Assembly: GCA_965200035.1 (NCBI GenBank)
Contig: OZ241334.1
Coordinates: 2,852,001-2,916,000, forward strand
Source of the DNA: UBA1952 sp965200035
GTDB taxonomy: Bacteria; Bacteroidota; Bacteroidia; Chitinophagales; Chitinophagaceae
Length of the DNA stretch: 64,000 nucleotides
Reading direction: 5' to 3'
Of this stretch, positions 25,183 to 34,116 are shown in pieces (position 1 is the first letter of the stretch; the number at the start of each line of letters is the position of its first letter). The notes beneath the pieces were generated by a model, which saw nothing but the letters and a program-made list of their open reading frames with translations, was not told the DNA's origin and searched no databases. A program made the position numbers and the translations under genes.

Positions 25183-28100
25183 TTATAAAATTGCGCGAAT
25201 CGTCAGCTTACCTGTATGTACAGCTTTGCTTTCAGCGCTTTTTCTGCCATCATACTCCAGTGCAATTTCAACACCCTTCGTTACGCGCCGCTGCCAGTTG
25301 GCATACCACTGATAGTTAGCGCCCGGTAATAAAGCATCCAGCATATTGTATGAGACAGAGGTGTTCGTCAGTGCATTGTAAGTAATGTCTGCATAAGATA
25401 TCCGCAGCAGAATAACGCCCGCCGCAGGCTTGCTGTAGCGCATATCCAGGCTCACGCGTGCTACGGTTGAATGCTCGCCGCCATAAGCTTCCTCGTTGAT
25501 CCGTTCTTCATAGCTGAAAAGGCCCGTCAGCCTGAATATCCCCCGGTGCAGCCATGTCAGCGATGGCTCTGCACTTCTTCCATGGATCGCATAAGTACGG
25601 CCATCGCTCAGGGCACTCTGGTAGCCACGTAAGCCCGTTCTGGCGCTGGTATTGAAAGTAAAAGACTTGCTCAGATTCCAGCGCAGCTTGGCTAAGTGTT
25701 GAGTAGTATTGCTGCCTTCCACGCCGTAAGTGAGCAGCTGCTTGGTATTGGTATGGAGGTAATTATAATCGATGCCCCAGTCGGTATTGGTGCGGTTGTA
25801 ATAAAAAGTGTTGGAGATAGAAGTTGCGGTAGAAATAATATCATCATTACGCAGCGTATTGATGAAGGGATTGTAAGCATTGGCGCCCTGATCGGATAAA
25901 AGACGATTGCTTACTTGCAGCGAAGCCTGATCGCTGAATCGGCTGATGAATTTCTGCCAGCCCGTTGATGGCTTCCCATTCCAGTAATTAGACGGATCAA
26001 GCGTCAGGCTTTGATTATAGTTGACGTAATTGACCTTCACATATTCGTTGGTAGCGGTAAATACGCGGATAAATTTTTTCTGGTCCGGATAAAGCGCTAT
26101 CTCAAATTCATTGCTTTGCTGCACGCCGTCATTATTATAGTCGATCCAGGTGTACAGGCCTTGCCCGGCGGGCACTTCCACATAAGTATAAGACCGCTTC
26201 TGCTCTTGCCCTGAGCCGAATTCATACAGTGTTTGCACCTGTACCACCTTCTTCAGCACATTGACATTGTATTCAAGCCGTCCCAGAAAGGTTTGTTCCG
26301 CCTGCTGATTGTTGAATGTAGAATCATCGATCAGCAGTTCCCGGTACGAGCCCGTAAAAGCAATATTATGGTTCTTCCATCTAGCTACTCCGGCCATCAG
26401 ATCAACGGTGTTGCTGTGGCTTTGCTGGGTGAATGCATTGCCGCGCGGCAGCTTATCGCGGCGAAGCGTGTAAGTAATGCTGTACCTGTTTTTAGCATCG
26501 GCAGGCGTTTTCAGATAGGCAGAAGTGATGTCAAAGGAGTAGGCATTGGCGCGCAGCGAATCATTGTTCGGATTGGTGATCTCGTTTTCTTCCGCCTGGT
26601 ATTTTGCGCCGGCTACCGTTTTCAGGAAATGCCTGAATTTGTACTCGGCATACAAAGAAGGCCTGAAATAGTGCGTGTGTTGAAAAGTATCTTCCGACTG
26701 CGTAAGATTATAAATAGCCCCGGTATTCCAGCGCTCATTGGCGAAATAATAAGCAGCCACATTGCGGGTGCCCTTGTACACATTGCCCCGCTGATAGATG
26801 CCCAGCGTATAGTCCACGCGACCATAACGAGTATGGCCCAAACTCGTTGAAAGCCCCCCCAGATGCTCATCCGGCCTGCCTTCATCTGTAAGAGGCACAT
26901 TCCAGTCACGGGCAAATTCTACATTGCGGTAAGGTGCGATCGCGCGGAATTTATCCTGCACATACTCGTACATCACTTCATTCTGCATCGTCCACGGAGT
27001 ATGCTTCAAAGAATCTTTCTTTCCGAAAAAGCGCTGCTCATGATACAGCGTCCGGGTAGAGTAGCCGGTATGGGTATTGTTATCTGTTTTGGAAAAAAGA
27101 TTGGGGTCGCGGTTGCTCATGCCCAGCTCTACGTTCAGTGTTTTGAAAGAGTCGATCATATAGGTGGTATTCAGGGTAAATACCTGCTGCTTTTTGGGGG
27201 TAATCAATAATTGAACCGGTGCATAATCGCCCTGCCGGAGACCATTCACACGCGGCACCCACTGATATACGCGGCCATTGGCATTGGAAGCAGCAATCAC
27301 ATAGTCTCCATGCCCCGAGCCTACATTGGAAAATGCAAGTGAATAAAGCTGGTCATTCTGGTTCGTGCTGTACACAAATATGGAATCATAAATGCTGCCA
27401 TTCACCAGCGTATCCGTCAGCCGGTAAAGAATTTTGCTGGCCGAGAAGGTATCTGGTGTGATCTGGAGGTAATAGGCATTCTGAATAGAATCGCCGATCG
27501 TGCCCAGAAAAGTCTTCTGCTCTGAAGTAAGGTTTTGGGTGTATGATTGATTGCGCGCATCCTGATTGGAGTAAGCATTCAGCCGGATATTCAGCTTCTT
27601 GCCCACCTGCAATTCATCCCACGCGAAGATCAGTGAATTAAGATAAGTGCGGTCCTGGTATTCAAACTCTACCTGTATGCGAGAATCTTTGGTAATGAGC
27701 CTGCGCGGCATAAAAGTGATCTCGCCGGTATTGTAGTTGATGATGTAATCCGCATTCTCGCCACGCTCCTGAATAAGCCCGTTGATATAGACTTTCTCCG
27801 TATTGGCCAGTACAATAAAGAATTGCTCGCCGTTATTGCCCGTAAGCTTGTATGGTCCCTGATTGCCTTCCACCCCTTCAAAAATATTGCGTGCAAATTG
27901 GCCTTTCGCTACCGAGCCGGATAATCCTACTGCATTGCGCGTATTGCCCGCTATCTTAAATTCAGTGCCGTAATAAATGCCCTGCACCCGCTTGGTAAAA
28001 TTCAGAAAATAGCCTCTGGGCTTTTCCAGATTGAAATCGCCGAGCTGCAGCAGATTTTTTCCCCTGGAAAGGCGGATGTAAACCTGGTCAAATTCCTGAA

Positions 28101-28668
28101 TGCTCTTGGTATTGCCTTCCGGCTGAAAAGGAATTGTATTGTCGGAAATGGCGGCTTCCAGCTTAATGCTGTCCAGAATGTAGCCATTAGCCTGCAGGTT
28201 GAAATTGGAGTTGAGCACCACATCCTGATTGTTGCCCAGCGATACGCTGCGCCCGTAACTGCCATTGTATTCGATCTGGTTGAAGTCAACGAATGCGCTG
28301 CTTCCTCCGGCACCGAATTGCGGCACATAGGTAAACGTAGTGTTTTCATTCACCCGCTGAAACCGCTTGTGCGCATATACCTGCCCGAAACTGATCGGCA
28401 GCGAACGGTAAGTAACGTGCACAGAATCAACAGCAGGCCGCTGCCGCCACACCAAAAGCGACGGCTGCGGGAAGAAATCATAAGCGCTGTCCGGAATACC
28501 ATTCATCCTGAAGCTGCCGCCTGCGATGCTCACTGTATCGATCAATACCGAATCTTTACCCACCGGAATGGCTTTGCTTCGCAGGTTCGAGTAGGGCATT
28601 AGCTGCCCTGCAGCTGTCACCGGCAGCGTACACAGCCATATCAGTAAAAACCGATAGAACAAAGGCAA
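25183..28668 (-). CDS. Large outer-membrane beta-barrel protein, 1,161 aa, function unknown
   Basis: A signal peptide (about 1-21) is followed by a highly ordered N-terminal region. The repeated-strand blocks SVSLGNNQDVVLNSNFNLQ, IQEFDQVYIRLSRGKNLLQL and EKVYINGLIQERGENADYIINYNTGEITF suggest a conserved periplasmic/plug part to about residue 350. The remaining 800 residues are amphipathic strands with frequent Tyr/Trp turns, ending TIRAIL, consistent with a very large barrel. The N-terminal NYNTGEITFMPRRLITKDSRIQVEFEYQ style recalls SprA-like T9SS components, but SprA is much longer, so this is a different protein. Isolated gene, divergent from the acyltransferase. Confidence 0.7.
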   Translation of the reverse strand: MPLFYRFLLIWLCTLPVTAAGQLMPYSNLRSKAIPVGKDSVLIDTVSIAGGSFRMNGIPDSAYDFFPQPSLLVWRQRPAVDSVHVTYRSLPISFGQVYAHKRFQRVNENTTFTYVPQFGAGGSSAFVDFNQIEYNGSYGRSVSLGNNQDVVLNSNFNLQANGYILDSIKLEAAISDNTIPFQPEGNTKSIQEFDQVYIRLSRGKNLLQLGDFNLEKPRGYFLNFTKRVQGIYYGTEFKIAGNTRNAVGLSGSVAKGQFARNIFEGVEGNQGPYKLTGNNGEQFFIVLANTEKVYINGLIQERGENADYIINYNTGEITFMPRRLITKDSRIQVEFEYQDRTYLNSLIFAWDELQVGKKLNIRLNAYSNQDARNQSYTQNLTSEQKTFLGTIGDSIQNAYYLQITPDTFSASKILYRLTDTLVNGSIYDSIFVYSTNQNDQLYSLAFSNVGSGHGDYVIAASNANGRVYQWVPRVNGLRQGDYAPVQLLITPKKQQVFTLNTTYMIDSFKTLNVELGMSNRDPNLFSKTDNNTHTGYSTRTLYHEQRFFGKKDSLKHTPWTMQNEVMYEYVQDKFRAIAPYRNVEFARDWNVPLTDEGRPDEHLGGLSTSLGHTRYGRVDYTLGIYQRGNVYKGTRNVAAYYFANERWNTGAIYNLTQSEDTFQHTHYFRPSLYAEYKFRHFLKTVAGAKYQAEENEITNPNNDSLRANAYSFDITSAYLKTPADAKNRYSITYTLRRDKLPRGNAFTQQSHSNTVDLMAGVARWKNHNIAFTGSYRELLIDDSTFNNQQAEQTFLGRLEYNVNVLKKVVQVQTLYEFGSGQEQKRSYTYVEVPAGQGLYTWIDYNNDGVQQSNEFEIALYPDQKKFIRVFTATNEYVKVNYVNYNQSLTLDPSNYWNGKPSTGWQKFISRFSDQASLQVSNRLLSDQGANAYNPFINTLRNDDIISTATSISNTFYYNRTNTDWGIDYNYLHTNTKQLLTYGVEGSNTTQHLAKLRWNLSKSFTFNTSARTGLRGYQSALSDGRTYAIHGRSAEPSLTWLHRGIFRLTGLFSYEERINEEAYGGEHSTVARVSLDMRYSKPAAGVILLRISYADITYNALTNTSVSYNMLDALLPGANYQWYANWQRRVTKGVEIALEYDGRKSAESKAVHTGKLTIRAIL

Positions 28669-28767
28669 AGGCGCAGTGTATTTGAAGATTGTACTATTTT
28701 GGTGCGAAGTTCGCTCCTTGGTTTGAGAATAGATATAAACGGCTTGCGAACGATCTTATTCTCTTTT

Positions 28768-29814
28768 ATGCCAAAGCACCACAATAGTTTTGATTTCCTG
28801 AGGCTGATTTTCGCCTCAATGGTCATCATTACGCATTCTTTAGTGCTCACCGGCATGGGTGATGCGGATTTCATCTACCGGTGGACGGGCGGGCAGACGA
28901 ACTGTTCTTACCTGGGTGTGCGCGGCTTCTTCCTCATCAGCGGATTTCTGATTTTTAAAAGCCTGCTGCGCAGCAAAAGTATTTTCGATTACCTGAAGAA
29001 GCGCGCCCTGCGCATCTTTCCGGCGCTGATCGTTATGCTGCTGGCTGTAACGTTTATAGCCGGCCCGTTTCTGACCCATCTTTCCCTGGCCGAATATTTT
29101 GGCAGCAGTGAGCCGTGGCGTTACATAGCATCGGCCCTGCGCATTCCCGGCATCCGGAAAACGGCGTTGCTGCCCGGCGTCTTTGCACATAATCCCAATG
29201 GCGCTGCGGTGAATGGCTCTTTGTGGACCATCTGGTTTGAGCTGATCTTTTACGCCGGTCTGCTGATACTGTTTTTTTTATTCAGGAATAAGGCCCGATT
29301 GCTGAATCTATTGCTGCCTGCATCCTGGCTATTGTTGTTTATTTTCTTTTTAACCGGTCATCATTTCCTGGATATTCATGTTTTTCCGCTGACGGGCATG
29401 AGTGCAGAAGTAGCTGCTGATTTAGGATTGTTCTTTCTGGCAGGAAGCGCATTAACGCTAATCCGGTGGGAGCGTACTGAGCTTCGGCTGATCCTGACGC
29501 TGGCCGGACTGCTTATTATCGGCTTGGGACTGAGCTTTCACTTGTTCGGCTATCTCAGGTATGTGGGAATACCACTTTTCCTGCTTGGGATTGGTCATTT
29601 TTATGTACCCGCATTTTCGAAAATACGGCAGCTTGGCGAGCCTTCTTACGGTATCTATATTTATGCCTATCCCATTCAGCAGGCGATTGTGCAGGAAGTT
29701 ACCCATTCACCACTCATCATTACATTGCTGACATTGCCGCTCACATTTTTGGTGGGTCTTGCATCCTGGCATTTTATAGAAAAGCCTGTTCTGGAATTCA
29801 AGCGGAAACATTAA
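28768..29814 (+). CDS. Membrane acyltransferase, OafA/YrhL family (Acyl_transf_3)
   Basis: I start at 28768 (MPKHHNSFDFLRLIFASMVIITH), giving 348 residues; the 23-residue longer frame has no family support. Ten or so hydrophobic helices are visible. The family landmarks are NSFDFLRLI and the catalytic His in ITHS, VRGFFLISGFLIFKS, YLKKRALRIFPAL, NGSLWTIWFELIFY and SYGIYIYAYPIQQ. It probably moves an acyl (often acetyl) group onto a surface glycan or lipid on the outer face of the inner membrane. No glycan cluster surrounds it, so the acceptor is unknown. Confidence 0.88.
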   Translation: MPKHHNSFDFLRLIFASMVIITHSLVLTGMGDADFIYRWTGGQTNCSYLGVRGFFLISGFLIFKSLLRSKSIFDYLKKRALRIFPALIVMLLAVTFIAGPFLTHLSLAEYFGSSEPWRYIASALRIPGIRKTALLPGVFAHNPNGAAVNGSLWTIWFELIFYAGLLILFFLFRNKARLLNLLLPASWLLLFIFFLTGHHFLDIHVFPLTGMSAEVAADLGLFFLAGSALTLIRWERTELRLILTLAGLLIIGLGLSFHLFGYLRYVGIPLFLLGIGHFYVPAFSKIRQLGEPSYGIYIYAYPIQQAIVQEVTHSPLIITLLTLPLTFLVGLASWHFIEKPVLEFKRKH

Positions 29815-29934
29815 CCCGTTGCATTTTAGCAGAACCTTATCACCTGAAAATGTTTGCAATTATCCGACAGATATTATGAACAAATAAATTTACCGGACTA
29901 TAATAAATCTCTGTTAAATACTCGTTATCTATTC

Positions 29935-29942
29935 TATATTTG
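29935..29942 (+). promoter_or_regulatory. Candidate -7 box for the T9SS/collagen-like pair
   Basis: TATATTTG matches TAnnTTTG. It lies 185 nt before the ATG at 30127, so it would give a long leader starting inside or just before the adjacent inverted repeat. The upstream -33 element is weak. Confidence 0.4.
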
Positions 29943-29943
29943 G

Positions 29944-29981
29944 TAAAATAATTGACTTAAAAAAGAAAATCAATTATTTTA
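29944..29981. repeat. 12-bp perfect inverted repeat in the mRNA leader
   Basis: TAAAATAATTGA (29944-29955) pairs with TCAATTATTTTA (29970-29981) across a 14-nt A-rich loop, immediately after the -7 box. It could be a 5' stabilising hairpin or an operator for a dimeric regulator. Confidence 0.6.
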
Positions 29982-30126
29982 AAATCCACCCTGACAATTA
30001 TTTCCTATCTGCCGTCTTATACCCTAATGAGCCTGATTTTTGCTGGAAAACTTACCGGCTGAATACACCTTAAAACCTAATCAATACCTGCTTGGCTTTT
30101 TTTATTCTAAACCTTTCCATAAACAA

Positions 30127-30642
30127 ATGAGACCAAAACTTTACTTCACGCTTGCGTGCTGTATGCTTGCTATTGCCTCAACCAAAGCTCAAAGTGTAGG
30201 TCCGTCCACGCTGAACGCTTCCGGCGGCAGCAAGATAATCGGCAACAATACCTATGAATACAGTATCGGAGAAATGTCTGTAATCGCTACCTATTCCAGC
30301 AGCAGCCTGGTAGTTACACAAGGCATTCTCCAGCCAAAGCTTTCGCCGGGCGGCATAGCGCAGCACCATCTTTCTGCAACGGATCTTTCTGTATATCCGA
30401 ATCCGGTACAAAGCACTCTGTTTGTGCAGCCATCTTTTGCAAAAAGCGGCAGCCTGCAGTATGTGCTCACAGATGCATCCGGTAAAACGGTAGCCATCCA
30501 CAGCGCAAATCTGGACCTCGGCAATGAGCGGCAGGAGATCAGCATGGCACCCTACGCTGCAGGGCAATATACGCTCAGCATCATCTGGACTGCCGGCGGC
30601 AATACCGCCACAGGCGCTTACAAGATCCAGAAAATCCAATAA
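30127..30642 (+). CDS. Secreted protein with T9SS type A sorting domain
   Basis: 171 residues from the ATG at 30127 (MRPKLYFTLACCMLAIASTKAQ, a signal peptide). The mature part is short: a Ser/Gly-rich segment with YEYSIGEMSVIATYSSSSLVVTQGILQP, then a C-terminal T9SS domain from LSVYPNP to the end (about 90-171). It has little besides the sorting domain. Proteins of this form are regularly found directly before collagen-like proteins in Bacteroidota, as here (42 bp gap), suggesting co-expression and joint surface deployment. Confidence 0.8.
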   Translation: MRPKLYFTLACCMLAIASTKAQSVGPSTLNASGGSKIIGNNTYEYSIGEMSVIATYSSSSLVVTQGILQPKLSPGGIAQHHLSATDLSVYPNPVQSTLFVQPSFAKSGSLQYVLTDASGKTVAIHSANLDLGNERQEISMAPYAAGQYTLSIIWTAGGNTATGAYKIQKIQ

Positions 30643-30684
30643 TAGATCAACCCAACAGCATAACAACAAACCTCCATATACAAC

Positions 30685-33489
30685 ATGAAAAAAATTGTCC
30701 TCAGCATCAGTTTTGCGATGGCGTTCATGGCCGCACAGGCACAGGCTCCGGCAAAATTTAATTATCAGGGTGTAGCACGCAGCAGCAATGGTCAGCCATT
30801 GGCCGCGCAAGCACTTTCCATGCGCATATCTATCTTGGATGGCAGCGCTACAGGCACCGTCGTCTATCAGGAAAAACAAGCTGCTACTACCAATGCATAC
30901 GGCCTCTATAATGTAGCCATCGGCGGCGGAACACCCGTTACAGGTACCTTGACCAGCGTTAACTGGGCTACCGGCAATAAATACATTAAAGTAGAGCTCG
31001 ACCCGGCTGGCGGAACAGCTTACACCGACCTCGGATCTACCCAGCTACTGAGCGTTCCTTATGCAATGTATGCCGCTTCCGGCACGCCGGGCCCTGCGGG
31101 TCCCGCAGGTGCGGCAGGCGCAACAGGAGCGGCTGGTGTCGCCGGTCCTCAGGGACCAATTGGCCCGGCCGGGCCTAACGGTGCGACCGGCACCACTGGT
31201 GCAACCGGAGCTATAGGTGCTACAGGTCCCGCTGGACCTACTGGTCCTACCGGACCCGTTGGTGCTACCGGCGTTGCAGGTCCTCAAGGCCCTGTAGGTC
31301 CTGCCGGTACTTACACCGCGGGCGCAGGCATTACATTGGCTGGTTCTACCATTAGCACCTCAGCTATGGGCGGCGATGTAACCGGCACCACAACAGCCAA
31401 TACCGTTACTAAAATTCAGGGTACGTCGGTATTGCCCGCTGCACCTGCCAATGGACAGGTATTAAAGTTCAATGGCACTGCCTACACACCTTCAGCGGAT
31501 AATGATGCTCAGAATCTTACATTGACTGGTAATACGCTGAGCATTTCCGGTGGAAACAATGTAACACTCCCTACAGCCGGCCCAACTGGCCCCGCTGGCC
31601 CTACCGGAGCAACCGGAGCAACCGGCGCCACTGGCCCTGCTGGTCCCGTGGGCCCCGCCGGCCCTACAGGCCCTACCGGTGTGGCTGGCCCTACAGGTCT
31701 TACGGGTTCTGCCGGTGCTACGGGCGCTACTGGACCTGCCGGTCCCGCTGGCCCGCAAGGCGCTGCCGGTCCGATGGGTTCTTACACTGCCGGTACAGGC
31801 ATTTCTATCTCGGGCGCTACCATCAGCACTTCTGCAATGGGCGGCGATGTGACCGGAACAATTACTGCCAATACAGTTACCAAAATTCAGGGAACCAACG
31901 TTGCCGCTACAGCACCGTCAAGCGGACAAGTGCTGAAGTACAACGGATCTACTTACACTCCATCTGCTGATAATGATGCGCAAAGCCTGAGTATCAGCGG
32001 TACTTCTCTTACCATATCCGGTGGTAATACCATCGCGCTCCCTGTGGGTACTACAGGTGCACAGGGGCCTGCAGGTCCTGCCGGCCCTACGGGTGCGACC
32101 GGGGCTACAGGTGCTCAGGGTGTAGCGGGTCCTGCCGGTACTACAGGTGCACAAGGCCCTGCTGGTCCTGTAGGACCAACGGGTGCTAACGGAGCCGCAG
32201 GCACACAAGGTATTGCTGGTCCCGCCGGCCCTGCCGGCGCAACAGGTGCGCAGGGACCTGCAGGTCCTGCAGGCAGCTATACGGCCGGTACAGGTATTTC
32301 TATTTCCGGCAGTGCTATCAGTGCGCAGAACACTACCGCGCTCTGGAATGCCAGTCAGCTTCAGGGATTTAATGTAAGCAACACAGCACCGTCATCCGGC
32401 CAGGCACTGGCATGGAATGGCTCTGCATGGGCACCAGCAACCATTTCAGGTTCCGGCTCTTCTTTCAGCGGTACCAATGGGTATCTCGCAAAATTTACCG
32501 GCACTACTACAGGTGGCAATTCCGGACTTTTTGAAAACAGCGGTCGCCTCGGTATTGGTACGACCACACCGGGCGCTAAGCTGGAAATGGTTAACAGCAC
32601 CGACTCTGTAGCAGTACGCATTACCTCAAGCTATAGCGGGAGCAACAACATCGGTGCATTCAGAGTAGATAACACTTCTACGAATACAACCGTGACTCCA
32701 ACAGCTATTTTTGGCGTTGCGGTTCCAAGCACTACAGTTGTTGGCGGTACCGGCGTTGAAGGTGTTGGTGGTAATGTAGGCGTATTTGGACAAGGGCAAT
32801 GTATGGCTACTGCTACAGGCGAAGTATTTGGCATTTATGGTCAGGCTTATGCTGATGGAACTGCAATCGGCACTTACGGTGTAGCGAATGGATATACTAC
32901 CGCTGGTGTTGGTACAAAATATGGAGTTTATGGAGTTGCTGTGAATGGAGCCACCAATTACTCCGGCTATTTCGCAGGTAATGTAAGTGTGACCGGATCT
33001 ATTTCAAAAGGTAGCGGTACGTTCAAAATAGACCACCCGCTCGACCCTGAAAACAAATACCTCTACCATTCTTTCGTAGAAAGCCCTGATATGATGAACA
33101 TCTATAACGGCAATATCACTACGGATGCCAACGGATTTGCAACCGTAGAAATGCCTGATTATTTCGAAGCGCTGAATAAAGAATTCCGTTATCAGCTGAC
33201 TTGTATCGGCACTTTTGCGCAGGCGATTGTGAAGGAAGAAATGGGCGGTAACAAATTCATGATCCAGACCAATCAGCCTAATGTAAAAGTAAGCTGGCAG
33301 GTGACCGGTGTTCGTCATGATAAATATGCAGACGCTCACCGTGTGGTTCCAGAAGTGGCGAAGGAGCAGCAGAACAAGGGTAAGTATCTGCATCCGAAAG
33401 AGTGGGGCCAATCGGAAACAAAGGAGATCAACTATGAGCTGAATCATCCTAAAAAGCAATTGTTCCAGAAAGACAGTGATAAGAAATAA
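30685..33489 (+). CDS. Collagen-like surface protein with three Gly-X-Y blocks
   Basis: 934 residues. It has a signal peptide (about 1-20) and an N-terminal domain (KFNYQGVARSSNGQPLAAQALSMRISILDGS) typical of Bacteroidota collagen-like proteins. Collagen-like Gly-X-Y runs lie at about 133-208, 299-366 and 455-530, dominated by GPAGPTGAT-type triplets. The first two blocks are each followed by a near-identical linker of about 90 residues (TAGxGI...STSAMGGDVTGT...KIQGT). A GIGTTTPGAKLEM segment and a C-terminal domain (KIDHPLDPENKYLYHSFVESPDMMNIYNG) complete it. No T9SS tail is present. Trimeric fibre formation is inferred, not shown. Confidence 0.88.
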   Translation: MKKIVLSISFAMAFMAAQAQAPAKFNYQGVARSSNGQPLAAQALSMRISILDGSATGTVVYQEKQAATTNAYGLYNVAIGGGTPVTGTLTSVNWATGNKYIKVELDPAGGTAYTDLGSTQLLSVPYAMYAASGTPGPAGPAGAAGATGAAGVAGPQGPIGPAGPNGATGTTGATGAIGATGPAGPTGPTGPVGATGVAGPQGPVGPAGTYTAGAGITLAGSTISTSAMGGDVTGTTTANTVTKIQGTSVLPAAPANGQVLKFNGTAYTPSADNDAQNLTLTGNTLSISGGNNVTLPTAGPTGPAGPTGATGATGATGPAGPVGPAGPTGPTGVAGPTGLTGSAGATGATGPAGPAGPQGAAGPMGSYTAGTGISISGATISTSAMGGDVTGTITANTVTKIQGTNVAATAPSSGQVLKYNGSTYTPSADNDAQSLSISGTSLTISGGNTIALPVGTTGAQGPAGPAGPTGATGATGAQGVAGPAGTTGAQGPAGPVGPTGANGAAGTQGIAGPAGPAGATGAQGPAGPAGSYTAGTGISISGSAISAQNTTALWNASQLQGFNVSNTAPSSGQALAWNGSAWAPATISGSGSSFSGTNGYLAKFTGTTTGGNSGLFENSGRLGIGTTTPGAKLEMVNSTDSVAVRITSSYSGSNNIGAFRVDNTSTNTTVTPTAIFGVAVPSTTVVGGTGVEGVGGNVGVFGQGQCMATATGEVFGIYGQAYADGTAIGTYGVANGYTTAGVGTKYGVYGVAVNGATNYSGYFAGNVSVTGSISKGSGTFKIDHPLDPENKYLYHSFVESPDMMNIYNGNITTDANGFATVEMPDYFEALNKEFRYQLTCIGTFAQAIVKEEMGGNKFMIQTNQPNVKVSWQVTGVRHDKYADAHRVVPEVAKEQQNKGKYLHPKEWGQSETKEINYELNHPKKQLFQKDSDKK

Positions 33490-33516
33490 GAACAATGCCT
33501 GATTAAGAAAGTGGAG

Positions 33517-33546
33517 AACGGGAGCTATGCAGCTCCCGTTTTTTAT
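33517..33546 (+). terminator. Terminator of the collagen-like gene
   Basis: AACGGGAGCT-ATGC-AGCTCCCGTT is a perfect 10-bp stem followed by T6, 28 nt after the stop codon. Confidence 0.92.
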
Positions 33547-33576
33547 TTCCGCATACATTTTAAGATAAACTGATTG

Positions 33577-33729
33577 ATGAAAGGTGTCAAAAAGCAGGAT
33601 TTACCTCAGAAAATATGTCCGGTATGCGGGCACCCATTTGCATGGCGGAAAAAGTGGGAGAAAATCTGGGATCAGGTAATCTATTGCAGCGAGCGCTGCC
33701 GGCAAAATAAAAAGCAGGTAAATATATAA
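33577..33729 (+). CDS. DUF2256 mini-protein with zinc-ribbon cysteines, 50 aa
   Basis: ATG at 33577, 50 codons. The sequence has CPVCG near residue 14 and CSERCR near residue 37, around the family core HPFAWRKKWEKIWDQVIYCS. Two CxxC/CxxxC pairs suggest one bound zinc. DUF2256 proteins are tiny, widespread and of unknown function, often near photolyase/cryptochrome-related genes in other bacteria; none is in this window. It starts 30 bp beyond the terminator of the collagen-like gene, so it needs its own promoter. Confidence 0.88.
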   Translation: MKGVKKQDLPQKICPVCGHPFAWRKKWEKIWDQVIYCSERCRQNKKQVNI

Positions 33730-33842
33730 GCTATTACCAGCTTGGTTGTATTGGGATTTTAAAATTTTAAAAAAACTGCCTTTTTTACCAAGCCTTTTTC
33801 CTGAAAATCCGTCTTATAGCTTAAGTGCAAACTACTTTTTCT

Positions 33843-34040
33843 GTGAAGACGACGATTTTTTTACTGACATTATACGGTGTATTTGGTTTTTTTGCCTGTA
33901 AAAGAGCAGATATTACTATGAAGCCTGTTATAAAACAAGTAGTTACATCTGAGCAAAAGGAAATGAGGCGTACAGGGCAGGTAATGGAAAAAGAAGACGG
34001 ACGTTCTTTAGAAGAGCTGATTTTGTCAAGAAAGCAATGA
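33843..34040 (+). CDS. Small putative lipoprotein upstream of an ECF sigma factor, 65 aa
   Basis: With the GTG at 33843 the protein begins MKTTIFLLTLYGVFGFFAC, a lipoprotein-like signal with Cys19 in FFAC. About 45 charged residues follow (KRADITMKPVIKQVVTSEQKEMRR...). A longer frame from another GTG at 33825 is possible. Family unknown; it lies 76 bp ahead of the sigma-factor gene and may belong to the same unit. Confidence 0.5.
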   Translation: MKTTIFLLTLYGVFGFFACKRADITMKPVIKQVVTSEQKEMRRTGQVMEKEDGRSLEELILSRKQ

Positions 34041-34116
34041 CCAGATTCAGCGTATGAAGAAACAATGATAAATTAGGAGCACTGAAAAGAGTACAGGACT
34101 TACCAATCCGGATCAA

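Larger units (their letters stand above)
29815..30126 (+). other. AT-rich intergenic leader region
   Basis: No gene is visible in these 312 bp. The region is AT-rich and carries the promoter-like box and the 12-bp inverted repeat listed separately. The in-frame extension upstream of 30127 lacks a signal peptide and is not used. Confidence 0.6.

Noticed and set aside
31080..32280. Periodic repeats that could be mistaken for a CRISPR-like array
   Set aside because: The period is 9 bp (Gly-X-Y codons) and in frame with the collagen-like protein; no unique spacers.
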